Assembly: GCA_937926515.1 (NCBI GenBank)
Contig: CALAZZ010000284.1
Coordinates: 1 to 53,685, forward strand
Direction: 5' to 3'
Length of the DNA: 53,685 bases
DNA from: an uncultured Bacteroidales bacterium
GTDB lineage: Bacteria > Bacteroidota > Bacteroidia > Bacteroidales > F082
Shown here: in pieces, positions 1 through 7,736 of the stretch
Layout of the letters: every line of letters starts with the position of its first letter
How positions within the stretch are numbered: the stretch's first letter is position 1
Notes under the pieces: model-generated
What the model was told of the DNA's origin: nothing
Databases searched by the model: none
What the model saw: the letters and a program-made list of their open reading frames with translations, nothing else
Position numbers and translations under genes: made by a program

Positions 1-2
1 TA

Positions 3-53
3 CTCACAGGAGGAAATATTGATTTGAATAAATTACCCTGGATTGCATCATGA
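3..53 (+). CDS. 3' end of an upstream gene (partial)
   Basis: Sixteen sense codons followed by TGA are open from the window edge. The stop overlaps the next gene's start as ATGA, an arrangement typical of translationally coupled neighbours. The readable tail is LTGGNIDLNKLPWIAS. It is too short to assign a family, and it could be chance open frame, although the ATGA overlap argues for a real gene. Confidence 0.45.
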   Translation, partial: LTGGNIDLNKLPWIAS

Positions 54-769
54 GTGCGGGAACCCTATACCTTATTCCATCTTTACTGGGCGATACTGAT
101 CCTGATCAGGTATTGCCGGCTGGTACTATTGAACGTATGCGTACCATAGACCATTTTATTGTAGAGCAGGTAAGAACTGCCCGTCGCCTTTTAAGCAAAA
201 TAAATACATTAAAGCCAATCGACAAAATACAATTCTTTGAGCTTAATAAACATGCTTCAATCAAGGAGATTCAAACCTTCATCGAACCAATTTATGATGG
301 TAAAGATGTGGGGCTAATGTCAGAAGCCGGTACACCATGCATTGCCGACCCGGGTGCTGTAATCGTTGAAATGGCGCATGAAGCTGGTATTCGCGTAATT
401 CCATTATCGGGCCCTAATTCGATAATTATGGCACTAATGGCTTCAGGCTTAAATGGCCAGTCATTTGCCTTTCATGGTTACCTGCCTATTCATAATGCTG
501 CACGTGAAAAGGCCATAAAACATATCCAATCACTGAGTATACAGCTTCATCAGACTCAGATATTTATCGAAACACCATTTCGAAACAACCAGTTATTTGC
601 GGCCTTGATCCGTGTTTGTAAGCCTGGGATGTATTTGTGTATTGCGACCAATATTAGTCTGATCAACGAAAAGATCATTACACGCACTATCGAAGAATGG
701 AAAAAATATAAACCTGACTTACACAAAAAACCTTCGGTTTTTCTGTTAGGGCACAAAAAAACCTTGTAA
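50..769 (+). CDS. RsmI-like SAM-dependent methyltransferase (tetrapyrrole methylase fold)
   Basis: The protein has 239 residues and one TP-methylase domain. The N-terminal LYLIPSLLGD strand, the central GLMSEAGTPCIADPG motif (about residues 88-102) and PLSGPNSIIMALMASG (about 118-133) are hallmarks of the RsmI family, which methylates the 2'-OH of C1402 in 16S rRNA. It is shorter than classical RsmI (about 280 residues) because the C-terminal extension is missing. Bacteroidota often carry such a short paralogue beside a full RsmI, so the substrate is uncertain and I give no gene symbol. The ATG overlaps the stop of the preceding partial gene (ATGA), which suggests coupling. It converges on the downstream prolyl isomerase, and a hairpin lies over its last codons. 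Confidence 0.85.
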   Translation: MSAGTLYLIPSLLGDTDPDQVLPAGTIERMRTIDHFIVEQVRTARRLLSKINTLKPIDKIQFFELNKHASIKEIQTFIEPIYDGKDVGLMSEAGTPCIADPGAVIVEMAHEAGIRVIPLSGPNSIIMALMASGLNGQSFAFHGYLPIHNAAREKAIKHIQSLSIQLHQTQIFIETPFRNNQLFAALIRVCKPGMYLCIATNISLINEKIITRTIEEWKKYKPDLHKKPSVFLLGHKKTL

Positions 770-791
770 GGATAGGCCAAAACAAGGTTTT
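758..791. terminator. Convergent hairpin between methylase and prolyl isomerase genes
   Basis: AAAACCTTG (758-766) pairs with CAAGGTTTT (783-791) across a 16-nt loop. The stem is flanked by A-rich sequence on the left and T-rich sequence on the right, so it could end transcription from both sides. It overlaps the end of the plus-strand gene. The stem is AT-rich, so the terminator call is moderate. Confidence 0.45.
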
Positions 792-811
792 CGAATTTAA
801 TGCACCGCTGA

Positions 812-1318
812 TCAGTGCTGATGTCCATGAGGGCCATGAACGTGGCCGTGATCAATTTCCTCTGTTGTAGCTTCACGCACATCGATGATTTCACCTGAAA
901 AGTGAAGATCCTGACCGGCTAGCGGATGATTAAAATCCATCTTAACAGACTGATCGGATACTTCCATCACGATACCATCCAGAGGATTCCCATTTTGGTC
1001 CTGCATGGTAATCTGGTTACCTATTTCAAGAAGACCATCCTCAATTTTACCATCCACAACAAAGATATTCTTATCCAGATCAAGTATTGCTTCCTTGGTA
1101 GGTTGACCATATGCCTCATCAGAATTGAGTTCAAAACTGAAATTATCTCCTGTTTGTAAGCCATTAAGGCTTTCTTCAAACTTCGGTAAAAGTCCACCTA
1201 CACCAAATAAATATACAAACGGCCTGTCTTTTTCCACTTTTTGAATTAACTGCCCGCTGGCATCATTTTGCCTTAGTTCGTAAGTCAGGGTTACTACTTT
1301 TTTGTTTCCAACTTTCAT
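812..1318 (-). CDS. slyD: SlyD-type FKBP peptidyl-prolyl cis-trans isomerase
   Basis: The protein has 168 residues. It opens with MKVGNKKVVTLTYELR, followed by a split FKBP domain: VYLFGVGGLLPKFEESLNGL (about 50-70), FELNSDEAYGQP, then an insert-in-flap chaperone segment (about 75-130) and a return to the FKBP fold at MDFNHPLAGQDLHFSG. This is the SlyD arrangement and not the simpler FKBP12 type. The C-terminus is histidine-rich (HGHVHGPHGHQH), like the metal-binding tail of E. coli SlyD, which delivers nickel and chaperones folding. There is no signal peptide, so it is cytoplasmic. A Bacteroidota -7 box (TACCTTTG, minus strand, 1369-1376) lies about 50 nt upstream. The isomerase call is firm; a metal role is inferred from the tail. 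Confidence 0.9.
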   Translation of the reverse strand: MKVGNKKVVTLTYELRQNDASGQLIQKVEKDRPFVYLFGVGGLLPKFEESLNGLQTGDNFSFELNSDEAYGQPTKEAILDLDKNIFVVDGKIEDGLLEIGNQITMQDQNGNPLDGIVMEVSDQSVKMDFNHPLAGQDLHFSGEIIDVREATTEEIDHGHVHGPHGHQH

Positions 1319-1368
1319 ATTATGTAATTTAGATTTGCAATCAGCTGAATATCAGCATTATTTTTTTG

Positions 1369-1376
1369 CAAAGGTA
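1369..1376 (-). promoter_or_regulatory. Promoter -7 box for slyD-like gene
   Basis: The minus strand reads TACCTTTG, a perfect match to the Bacteroidota TAnnTTTG element. No convincing -33 TTTG was seen at the usual 19-21 nt spacing. Confidence 0.4.
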
Positions 1377-1511
1377 AAAAGAATTATTCACTTGGTTTTT
1401 TATTGATTTATAAGGAGTTGCAACCATACTTAAGGCTGTTTAACAAAAGATCTTTCAAAAGGACTGTCAAATAATCAGGTCTGTGGCATAGAGTCATCCA
1501 CAGCCTAAAAA

Positions 1512-2750
1512 TCAATTTTGCTTTACAGTCAAGATGTGATTTAATCGCCTGGCCATATCCGGGTGACTATATTTGAAAAAAACATATAAAGGATGGGGAG
1601 TAAGGTTGCTCAGGTTTTCTTTGGTTAGATTACGCAAACCACTGATCAAAGCCTCGGCATACCCGGCTTTAGCCGTAAAAGCATCAGCTTCATATTCAAA
1701 ACGACGACTCAACATATTGCTGAAAACTCCCATTATGAACGATATTGGGGTATAAAGCAAAACAAAGGCGAGCAAACCAATATGAAATGAATGATAATCA
1801 ACGCCAAATGAGCCTGACAAACTCGTGACATCCAATGCCAAACCAAGGAGCAATAACATCATGCCCGTTTGAACAATGGAAACAAATAGTAGTTTTCGAA
1901 TATGGCCGCATTTATAATGACCTGTTTCATGAGCTAATACAGCTATTACTTCATCTATGGCAAGCTTCTCGATTAGTGTATCAAACAGCACTATTCTTTT
2001 TTGCTTGCCGAACCCACTGAAATAGGCATTGGCCTTGTTGCTGCGTCGCGAACCATCCATGACATAAATATCCTTCAACGAAAAACCTGTTTTGAGTGCA
2101 AATGCCTGTATTCTTTCTTTCAACTCACCATCCTCCAGGGGTGAAATTTTATTAAACATTTTCGCAATAAAATGACTGCCATACCCTGAAAGAGCAAGTA
2201 TGATCAGGCTCATTAATGCCCAGGCAGGTATCCAAAACCAAAATCCCAGGGCTTCCCAAGTTCCGATCAGCAATGTCAACGCAATCCCTCCAATAACCAG
2301 AGCCAACATCCAGGCTTTTATTTTATCAATAAAAAAAGTCCCAATCGTAGTGTTATTAAAACCAAATTGCTCTTCGATCACAAATATTTTATATAAATCA
2401 AATGGCAATGAAAGCAGGTCAGACAATAGCCCCAACATACCAAAAAACAACAGGCCTTTAAGTATAGGATGGCTGGAAACCTGGCCGGCAAAGCCATCAA
2501 ACCATGCAAAACCATGGAACCACAGCAATGAAATCACGATTATAAATCCAAGCCCTGAATGTATCAGCCCTATTATAGATGATCTTTTCTGATACAATTG
2601 TGATTTTTCATATCGTTCCTGATCATAAATATCACTGACTATCTCCGGTGGTTTTGACTGCATCCTTGTGCGGTTGAGCAATGCTAAAAACAGTTGCATT
2701 ATAAAGTCAAACGATAGGAAAATGATGATAATGAGAAGTAAGGTGTCCAA
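1512..2750 (-). CDS. M48 family membrane metalloprotease (Ste24/CAAX protease-like)
   Basis: The protein has 412 residues and several membrane spans (about 1-22, 65-85, 100-120, 150-170, 175-195, 290-310, 325-345). The zinc motif HETGH is at residues 274-278 inside VLAHETGHYKCGH. The third ligand is expected in the ANMLSRRFEYEADAFTA segment, which is the family's EADxxA motif. The order of spans and zinc site matches Ste24-type M48A proteases, which cleave membrane-associated substrates. The start is a TTG, with an in-frame TAA only two codons upstream. The N-terminal span and the conserved DIYDQERYEKSQLY region need this start, since the next Met (residue 18) would cut the first helix. It lies 32 bp downstream of the VWA-like membrane protein and is probably co-transcribed with it. 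Confidence 0.88.
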   Translation of the reverse strand: MDTLLLIIIIFLSFDFIMQLFLALLNRTRMQSKPPEIVSDIYDQERYEKSQLYQKRSSIIGLIHSGLGFIIVISLLWFHGFAWFDGFAGQVSSHPILKGLLFFGMLGLLSDLLSLPFDLYKIFVIEEQFGFNNTTIGTFFIDKIKAWMLALVIGGIALTLLIGTWEALGFWFWIPAWALMSLIILALSGYGSHFIAKMFNKISPLEDGELKERIQAFALKTGFSLKDIYVMDGSRRSNKANAYFSGFGKQKRIVLFDTLIEKLAIDEVIAVLAHETGHYKCGHIRKLLFVSIVQTGMMLLLLGLALDVTSLSGSFGVDYHSFHIGLLAFVLLYTPISFIMGVFSNMLSRRFEYEADAFTAKAGYAEALISGLRNLTKENLSNLTPHPLYVFFKYSHPDMARRLNHILTVKQN

Positions 2751-2782
2751 GTTTTACTGCTATTTATTTGGTGTCGAATTTA

Positions 2783-4879
2783 TTAATAAGCTCCATTCAT
2801 CTTTCGGATAAGCCATTCCACAAACAGCAACGATGTAAGCAATAGAAACAACCAGCCATAACCAATTAAGGGTTCATACCGCTTATTGTAGTTGGTAACA
2901 GGTGCAATACGTTCATCCTGAATGAGCTTATCTGTAAGAGATAGCATTTGTTCGGGATAAACCATATACCCATTTGTTTGCCTCGCAAGTGCATACAACA
3001 AATCATGATTTGCCACAGTATTTTGAGCTTCGAGCGAACCTTTCAAAACCCTGAAATGACCACCTACTGATAATTTTTCACGCCCTAATTCGGTTTCAGC
3101 CCGGTAAGTATATGAACCTTCCGGCAGTCGGCCTGCATTAAGGGCATAGGTAGATTCGACAGGCTGAAATGAAAAAAGATATTGCTTTTTATCTTCTTCA
3201 TTTTCAATGATCATGCTTAGTTCATTCTCATTGATAAGCTCCAGGCTGGGATTGTAAAGTTCAGCGGTGAATTTAATTTCTTGATTGATAAGAAATTCAC
3301 GATCTGAGTGAACCTGTAGTGGTTTGTTATCGACTCTAATAACCAGATAGTTAATTAGTTTTGAGATCAGTGTGTTGAAAGCCTCATGGTTGCCATTTTG
3401 TAAAAAATCATGTAATCGCCAGCGCCAGATTCCTGTACCGGAGATAAATGCTGTTTTACGACTTTGACTATCGGTTAAAACTGCCATCAATGGCACGTCG
3501 GTCTCAATGCCTCTGATTTTTTGATTGAGTAGGAAATTGGCAGAAATGATCATATTATATTCTGCGAGATGAGCTGAAACGGGAGGAAAACGACCAATAC
3601 GTTCGCGAAATGTCTGGTCAATGGTAAAGAGTGTAAAATTATTCCCTACCGTCGGGAAGGCATCTATTATTTGCGGCCTGCCGGAAACCTGGATATTCAA
3701 ACCGGTTTGTAAGCGATTGAAGTATTGCAAATTCGTTTGGCTACCGGTTATAAATATAGCCGGCAGGTCAGGGTCAGAACTCATCAGTGTTTCTATTTGT
3801 CGGAGATCATTTAGGCTAGCAGGAAGTTGATGAAGTATAACCAGGCTGTACGGTTGGGTAACCTCTGTAATCTGACGTGAAAATATTAGATCAATATCAT
3901 AATGATCTTCGAGTGTTGCTTGTATGGCACCAATGTCAGGGTGAGGTGCTGCTGCAAGAAAGAGAATGCGCTGTTTTTCTTGTATAATATCCACATAGAA
4001 ATCCTGGCTATTGTTGGTCAGGTTTGTCTCTTGTGGCAGATTGCTTATTTCTGCCTTATAACGTTGTTGACCTGTGCCTTCAGGTCTGATATTGAACACA
4101 ATAGATTTAGAAAAACTATTAGAGACGATTTCAATCTGCTGTTCATTAATGATTTCGTTGTTATGCCACAAGGTGAGCCTGGCCTCATGACCCATAGCCT
4201 GATGAGCTGATATCGTAACTTCGACAGGAAATTCTGATTGCTGATAAACGATTTTGTTATAGCGCAGATCATGAATGGCAAGGTCAGGTCTGCGTGTGGT
4301 GTCACCTAAAGGAATTGTAATAACCGGGAACCTCAGACCTCGAGATGCAAATATGGGATTGATGCCCTTATTGAATAAGCCATCAGAAAACAACAGCATT
4401 GCGCCTATGTTTTTGTTATGCCAGGTGCGCTCCAACTTGTTTAACAACATGGACATATCAGTTTGCTGATCGTTGTAATTGGGTGTGGTACCTTCAGTGA
4501 CTTGCTGCCCAAATAGATAACCAACAGTTGTGAATTGGTTATCAAGAGCTTTGATTAAACTATCAAGTCTGTCCAGGTAAGAAGTTTTATAAAATACAGA
4601 ATCCTGATTATAGATCAGGGAAGCTGAATTGTCGTGGGCAATCAGGATCACAGGCGGTTCTGTCTCTTTTTTCAATCGAAGCAGGTAAGGGCTCATCAAA
4701 AGTGCCAGAAGAGAAGCTACAACCACAAATCTTAGAATGAATACTACAGCTGTGGTTGATTTACCCATCCTGTTGGAAGGATTTGCCCAATATAATATGC
4801 CTGCGTATATTATACCTCCAAGCAGACAAAGCATGATGAACCATGCAGGTGAGTCAGTTATAAAACTAAAGTTTGACAA
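2783..4879 (-). CDS. VWA-like membrane protein (BatA-related type)
   Basis: The protein has 698 residues. Two N-terminal membrane spans (about 13-32 and 42-63) are followed by a von Willebrand A-like domain with an intact MIDAS signature, DNSAS (about 82-86), and a second motif LLFSDGLFNKG (about 162-172). A large extracytoplasmic beta-rich region follows, and a last span near the C-terminus (about 673-690). This is the layout of Bacteroidota proteins related to the BatA/BatB aerotolerance family and usually left as hypothetical; a metal-dependent scaffold in the periplasm is the most one can infer. The start is uncertain: the TTG at 4879 keeps the PAWFIMLCLL segment but lies in a possible TAAATTTG promoter box, and the first ATG is at 4834. 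The gene heads a unit with the M48 protease. Confidence 0.7.
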   Translation of the reverse strand: MSNFSFITDSPAWFIMLCLLGGIIYAGILYWANPSNRMGKSTTAVVFILRFVVVASLLALLMSPYLLRLKKETEPPVILIAHDNSASLIYNQDSVFYKTSYLDRLDSLIKALDNQFTTVGYLFGQQVTEGTTPNYNDQQTDMSMLLNKLERTWHNKNIGAMLLFSDGLFNKGINPIFASRGLRFPVITIPLGDTTRRPDLAIHDLRYNKIVYQQSEFPVEVTISAHQAMGHEARLTLWHNNEIINEQQIEIVSNSFSKSIVFNIRPEGTGQQRYKAEISNLPQETNLTNNSQDFYVDIIQEKQRILFLAAAPHPDIGAIQATLEDHYDIDLIFSRQITEVTQPYSLVILHQLPASLNDLRQIETLMSSDPDLPAIFITGSQTNLQYFNRLQTGLNIQVSGRPQIIDAFPTVGNNFTLFTIDQTFRERIGRFPPVSAHLAEYNMIISANFLLNQKIRGIETDVPLMAVLTDSQSRKTAFISGTGIWRWRLHDFLQNGNHEAFNTLISKLINYLVIRVDNKPLQVHSDREFLINQEIKFTAELYNPSLELINENELSMIIENEEDKKQYLFSFQPVESTYALNAGRLPEGSYTYRAETELGREKLSVGGHFRVLKGSLEAQNTVANHDLLYALARQTNGYMVYPEQMLSLTDKLIQDERIAPVTNYNKRYEPLIGYGWLFLLLTSLLFVEWLIRKMNGAY

Positions 4880-4994
4880 ATTTATGGGTTTTTGTATGAG
4901 TTAAACCGGTTAGAGAAATACTTATGGCAGTATGAATATCCCTGACATAGAAGACCTTTAGCAGGATGGAAAATGGGTTTAAATACTTAAGGTA

Positions 4995-5741
4995 TTATGT
5001 ACTCATTCCACCACAAACACTGATGACTTGCCCCGTAACATATTGCGACAGCTCGCTGGCAAGAAAGACAGCTGCGTTGGCAACATCTTCAGGTTTACCG
5101 CTTCGGCGCAGTGGAATGGTACTGATCCACTGTTGGCGGATGTCATCCGGCAATTTGTGTGTCATCTCCGTTTCGATAAATCCAGGCGCAATGGCATTGC
5201 ACCTCACACTACGGCTGCCCAACTCCTGTGCAATCGATTTTGTGAAACCAATCATACCGGCCTTTGATGCAGCATAGTTGGATTGGCCAGCATTTCCATT
5301 TACACCGACCACAGAGCTCATATTGATAATGGATCCGGATTTTTGTTTAAGCATGGTTCGCTGCACTGCTTTTGTCAGGTTGAAAACTGATTTCAGGTTA
5401 ACTGCCAGAACGGCATCCCAATCTTCTTCGCTCATCCGCATCAACAGATTGTCCCTGGTAATCCCGGCATTATTTATAAGTACATCAATACGGCCGAAAT
5501 CTTTTAAAACAGTCTCGGCCAGAAGCTCACTATCTTCATATGAAGCTGCATTTGAAGCATATCCCTTTACTTTTACCCCCAAGGCAGCAATTTCGTCAAC
5601 GGTAGTCTGCATTTGCTCATCATCACGTAGGTCACTGATTGCGATCAATGATCCCTCTTCAGCAAATCTAATTGCGAGTGCTTTACCAATTCCACGTGCT
5701 CCACCCGTTATGAGCGTTACTTTTCCATCAAGAAGTTTCAT
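4995..5741 (-). CDS. fabG: 3-oxoacyl-[acyl-carrier-protein] reductase
   Basis: The protein has 248 residues, the usual FabG length, when started at the ATG at 5741 (MKLLDGKVTLITGG). It is a classical short-chain dehydrogenase: the NADP-binding TGGARGIGKA motif is near residue 11, NNAG is in the middle, the catalytic Ser sits in INMSSVVG and YAASK follows, then RCNAIAPGFIETEM. It performs the first reduction step of fatty-acid elongation in the cytoplasm. The open frame extends to 5828, but that extension contains a TATCTTTG promoter box on the minus strand at 5768-5775, so the longer start lies upstream of the probable transcript start. The neighbours are not other fab genes, so a related SDR substrate is possible, but the length and motifs favour FabG. 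Confidence 0.9.
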   Translation of the reverse strand: MKLLDGKVTLITGGARGIGKALAIRFAEEGSLIAISDLRDDEQMQTTVDEIAALGVKVKGYASNAASYEDSELLAETVLKDFGRIDVLINNAGITRDNLLMRMSEEDWDAVLAVNLKSVFNLTKAVQRTMLKQKSGSIINMSSVVGVNGNAGQSNYAASKAGMIGFTKSIAQELGSRSVRCNAIAPGFIETEMTHKLPDDIRQQWISTIPLRRSGKPEDVANAAVFLASELSQYVTGQVISVCGGMST

Positions 5742-5767
5742 CAGCATTAATTTTTTGTTTGTGTGGC

Positions 5768-5775
5768 CAAAGATA
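5768..5775 (-). promoter_or_regulatory. Promoter -7 box for fabG
   Basis: The minus strand reads TATCTTTG (TAnnTTTG), ending 27 nt before the ATG at 5741. It excludes the longer open-frame start at 5828. The -33 element is weak. Confidence 0.5.
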
Positions 5776-6005
5776 AAAAAAACTGTAGTGGCAATTACCT
5801 GAACTGAGCTGCCTTTTAGTATAAACATATCGGCATGCTCATTGCAAACTGAATGATGTTGAAAAATCTTCCCAGCCAGCAGTATACTCTATTTAAGTCA
5901 GGGATTATGCATAATTTCAGACCAAAGTAGGTTCAGCTTTTGTAAAGTCGGGATAAGTTTTCGAAATATTATCAATCTCAGTTGTGTGGTGATCTTATTA
6001 TTTAA

Positions 6006-6500
6006 TTAATCTGAATGTTGCTTCATTTCATCACTCATCTTTTTTACTTTTTCTTTCAGCTTAAGTTTGAAGGTGATTACTTTCTCAAGCAGTTCAGGCT
6101 GCTGGGTGGCAAGGATCTGTGCAGCTAATATGCCTGCATTTCGAGCGCCATTCAGAGCCACCGTGGCTACGGGAACACCGGCAGGCATTTGTAATATGGA
6201 AAGCACCGAATCCCATCCATCCATGCTATTTGTTGATTTTACGGGCACCCCAATAACAGGCAAAGGCGTTAAAGAGGCGATCATGCCTGGTAAATGTGCT
6301 GCTCCACCGGCGCCTGCAATAATAATTTTACAACCTCTAAGATGTGCATTCTTGGCAAAATCAAACATTTTATCAGGTGTGCGATGAGCCGAAACAATAT
6401 CCATTCCATACTCAATGCCAAAATCTGTTAGTGCTGAAGCGGCTTCGTTCATAACCTCAAGGTCGGACTTGCTGCCCATGACAATCATGACTTCTTTCAT
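6006..6500 (-). CDS. purE: N5-carboxyaminoimidazole ribonucleotide mutase (PurE)
   Basis: The protein has 164 residues. The class I PurE motifs are plain: MGSKSDLEVM near the start, SAHRTPDKM (about 40-48) with the catalytic His, the GAGGAAHLPGMIA loop (about 63-75) and the PVIGVPV strand. It moves the carboxylate of N5-CAIR to give CAIR in purine biosynthesis, acting after PurK. It lies 75 bp downstream of purK on the same strand, so the two steps sit together. The C-terminus carries a charged tail (KLKLKEKVKKMSDEMKQ) longer than the minimal domain. Confidence 0.96.
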   Translation of the reverse strand: MKEVMIVMGSKSDLEVMNEAASALTDFGIEYGMDIVSAHRTPDKMFDFAKNAHLRGCKIIIAGAGGAAHLPGMIASLTPLPVIGVPVKSTNSMDGWDSVLSILQMPAGVPVATVALNGARNAGILAAQILATQQPELLEKVITFKLKLKEKVKKMSDEMKQHSD

Positions 6501-6575
6501 AATGTGTGGATTAAGGGTTTAAAAATGGCTAACTAAAGCAGGCCATCTGATTTGAATATTACGCACATGATTTGA

Positions 6576-7736
6576 TCACAAAGATATGACTTTGAGTGTG
6601 TTTTTTACCATGATTGCTTTTTCTTTCGCTTCTTTGATGGAGGGTGCAGTTAAAGTTACGTGCCCCATTTTTCGATGTGGTCTTGTTTCGGCCTTGCCAT
6701 ATAAATGTATGAATGCTTCTGGCATAGCCATGACCTTTTCAGCTCCATGGTAAAATACCGGTCCACTATAACCAGGCTCACCGGTAAGGTTAACCATAAC
6801 GGCCGGACGAAGCATTTCAACACTTCCCAATGGAAAATCCAATATGGCTCTCAGGTGTTGGTCAAATTGTGATGTTGCCCACGATTCAATACTAAGGTGT
6901 GCACTGTTGTGTACACGTGGGGCGCATTCGTTTATCAATATGTCTCCACTATCATTCACAAAGAGCTCAACAGCCAACAGGCCGACAATACTTAGTTCTC
7001 TAGCTAGCCTAGCAGCTATCTGACTTGCGCTGTTGATCACTTGTGAAGACAGATTGGCAGGGCAAAAAACATATTCCACCTGATTGGCAATGGGATGGAA
7101 TGCCATTTCCACCGGTGGAAAAATAACGATTTCGCCTCTTTGGTTTTGTGCAACTACTATGGCTATTTCAGTTGAAATGGACATGTGTTTTTCAATAAGT
7201 CCTTCAACATCCGGAATGCTTTTAAGGTCGTCTTCTGATTTAACCACAAAAACACCTCTTCCATCGTAACCACCTGTTGCTGCTTTCCATACGAATGGCA
7301 GATCAAAATTATATTGCTTTAATTTATATAACAATTCTTTGTTGTTCTGAACTGGAAACCAATCAGCAGTGGGTAAATTGTGGTTGTCATAAAATGTTTT
7401 TTGATGCACTTTATTTTGTATTAATGCGATCACTTCAGGCTGAGGAAAGACTTTCTTTCCCATATTTTGTAAATTTTGCAGTGCTTCAGTATTTACACCT
7501 TCAATTTCAATTGTAATTACCTCGCAGTCAGCACCAAAATTCATGACGGTATCAAAATTGTTAAAGTTTCCCTGGACGAATTCCTTGCAAGAAAAGGCAG
7601 CAGGTGCTTCAGCTGTGGGGTCAAGTATTTTGGTGTATAGATCATATTTACGTGCTACGTCAGTGAGCATTTTACCCAATTGACCTCCACCGAGAATTCC
7701 TATTTTTTTTGAATTACTTGAAAAGTAGCTTTGCAT
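6576..7736 (-). CDS. purK: 5-(carboxyamino)imidazole ribonucleotide synthase (PurK)
   Basis: The protein has 386 residues. The N-terminal GILGGGQLGKML is the PurK biotin-carboxylase-like fold signature; ATP-grasp motifs follow: PFVWKAATGGYDGRGV (about 148-163), EKHMSISTEIAIVVAQN and the metal-binding INECAPRVHNSAH (about 270-282). It makes N5-CAIR from AIR, ATP and bicarbonate. The ATG at 7736 shares its A with the TGA stop of the upstream Gcr-like gene (TGATG), so translation is probably coupled. An apparent TTG one codon earlier is unlikely to be used. Confidence 0.96.
   Translation of the reverse strand: MQSYFSSNSKKIGILGGGQLGKMLTDVARKYDLYTKILDPTAEAPAAFSCKEFVQGNFNNFDTVMNFGADCEVITIEIEGVNTEALQNLQNMGKKVFPQPEVIALIQNKVHQKTFYDNHNLPTADWFPVQNNKELLYKLKQYNFDLPFVWKAATGGYDGRGVFVVKSEDDLKSIPDVEGLIEKHMSISTEIAIVVAQNQRGEIVIFPPVEMAFHPIANQVEYVFCPANLSSQVINSASQIAARLARELSIVGLLAVELFVNDSGDILINECAPRVHNSAHLSIESWATSQFDQHLRAILDFPLGSVEMLRPAVMVNLTGEPGYSGPVFYHGAEKVMAMPEAFIHLYGKAETRPHRKMGHVTLTAPSIKEAKEKAIMVKNTLKVISL

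Noticed and set aside
5278..5802. 174-codon plus-strand open frame opposite fabG
   Set aside because: It is the antisense shadow of a clear FabG; its composition is Ser/Thr/Arg-rich without family motifs.
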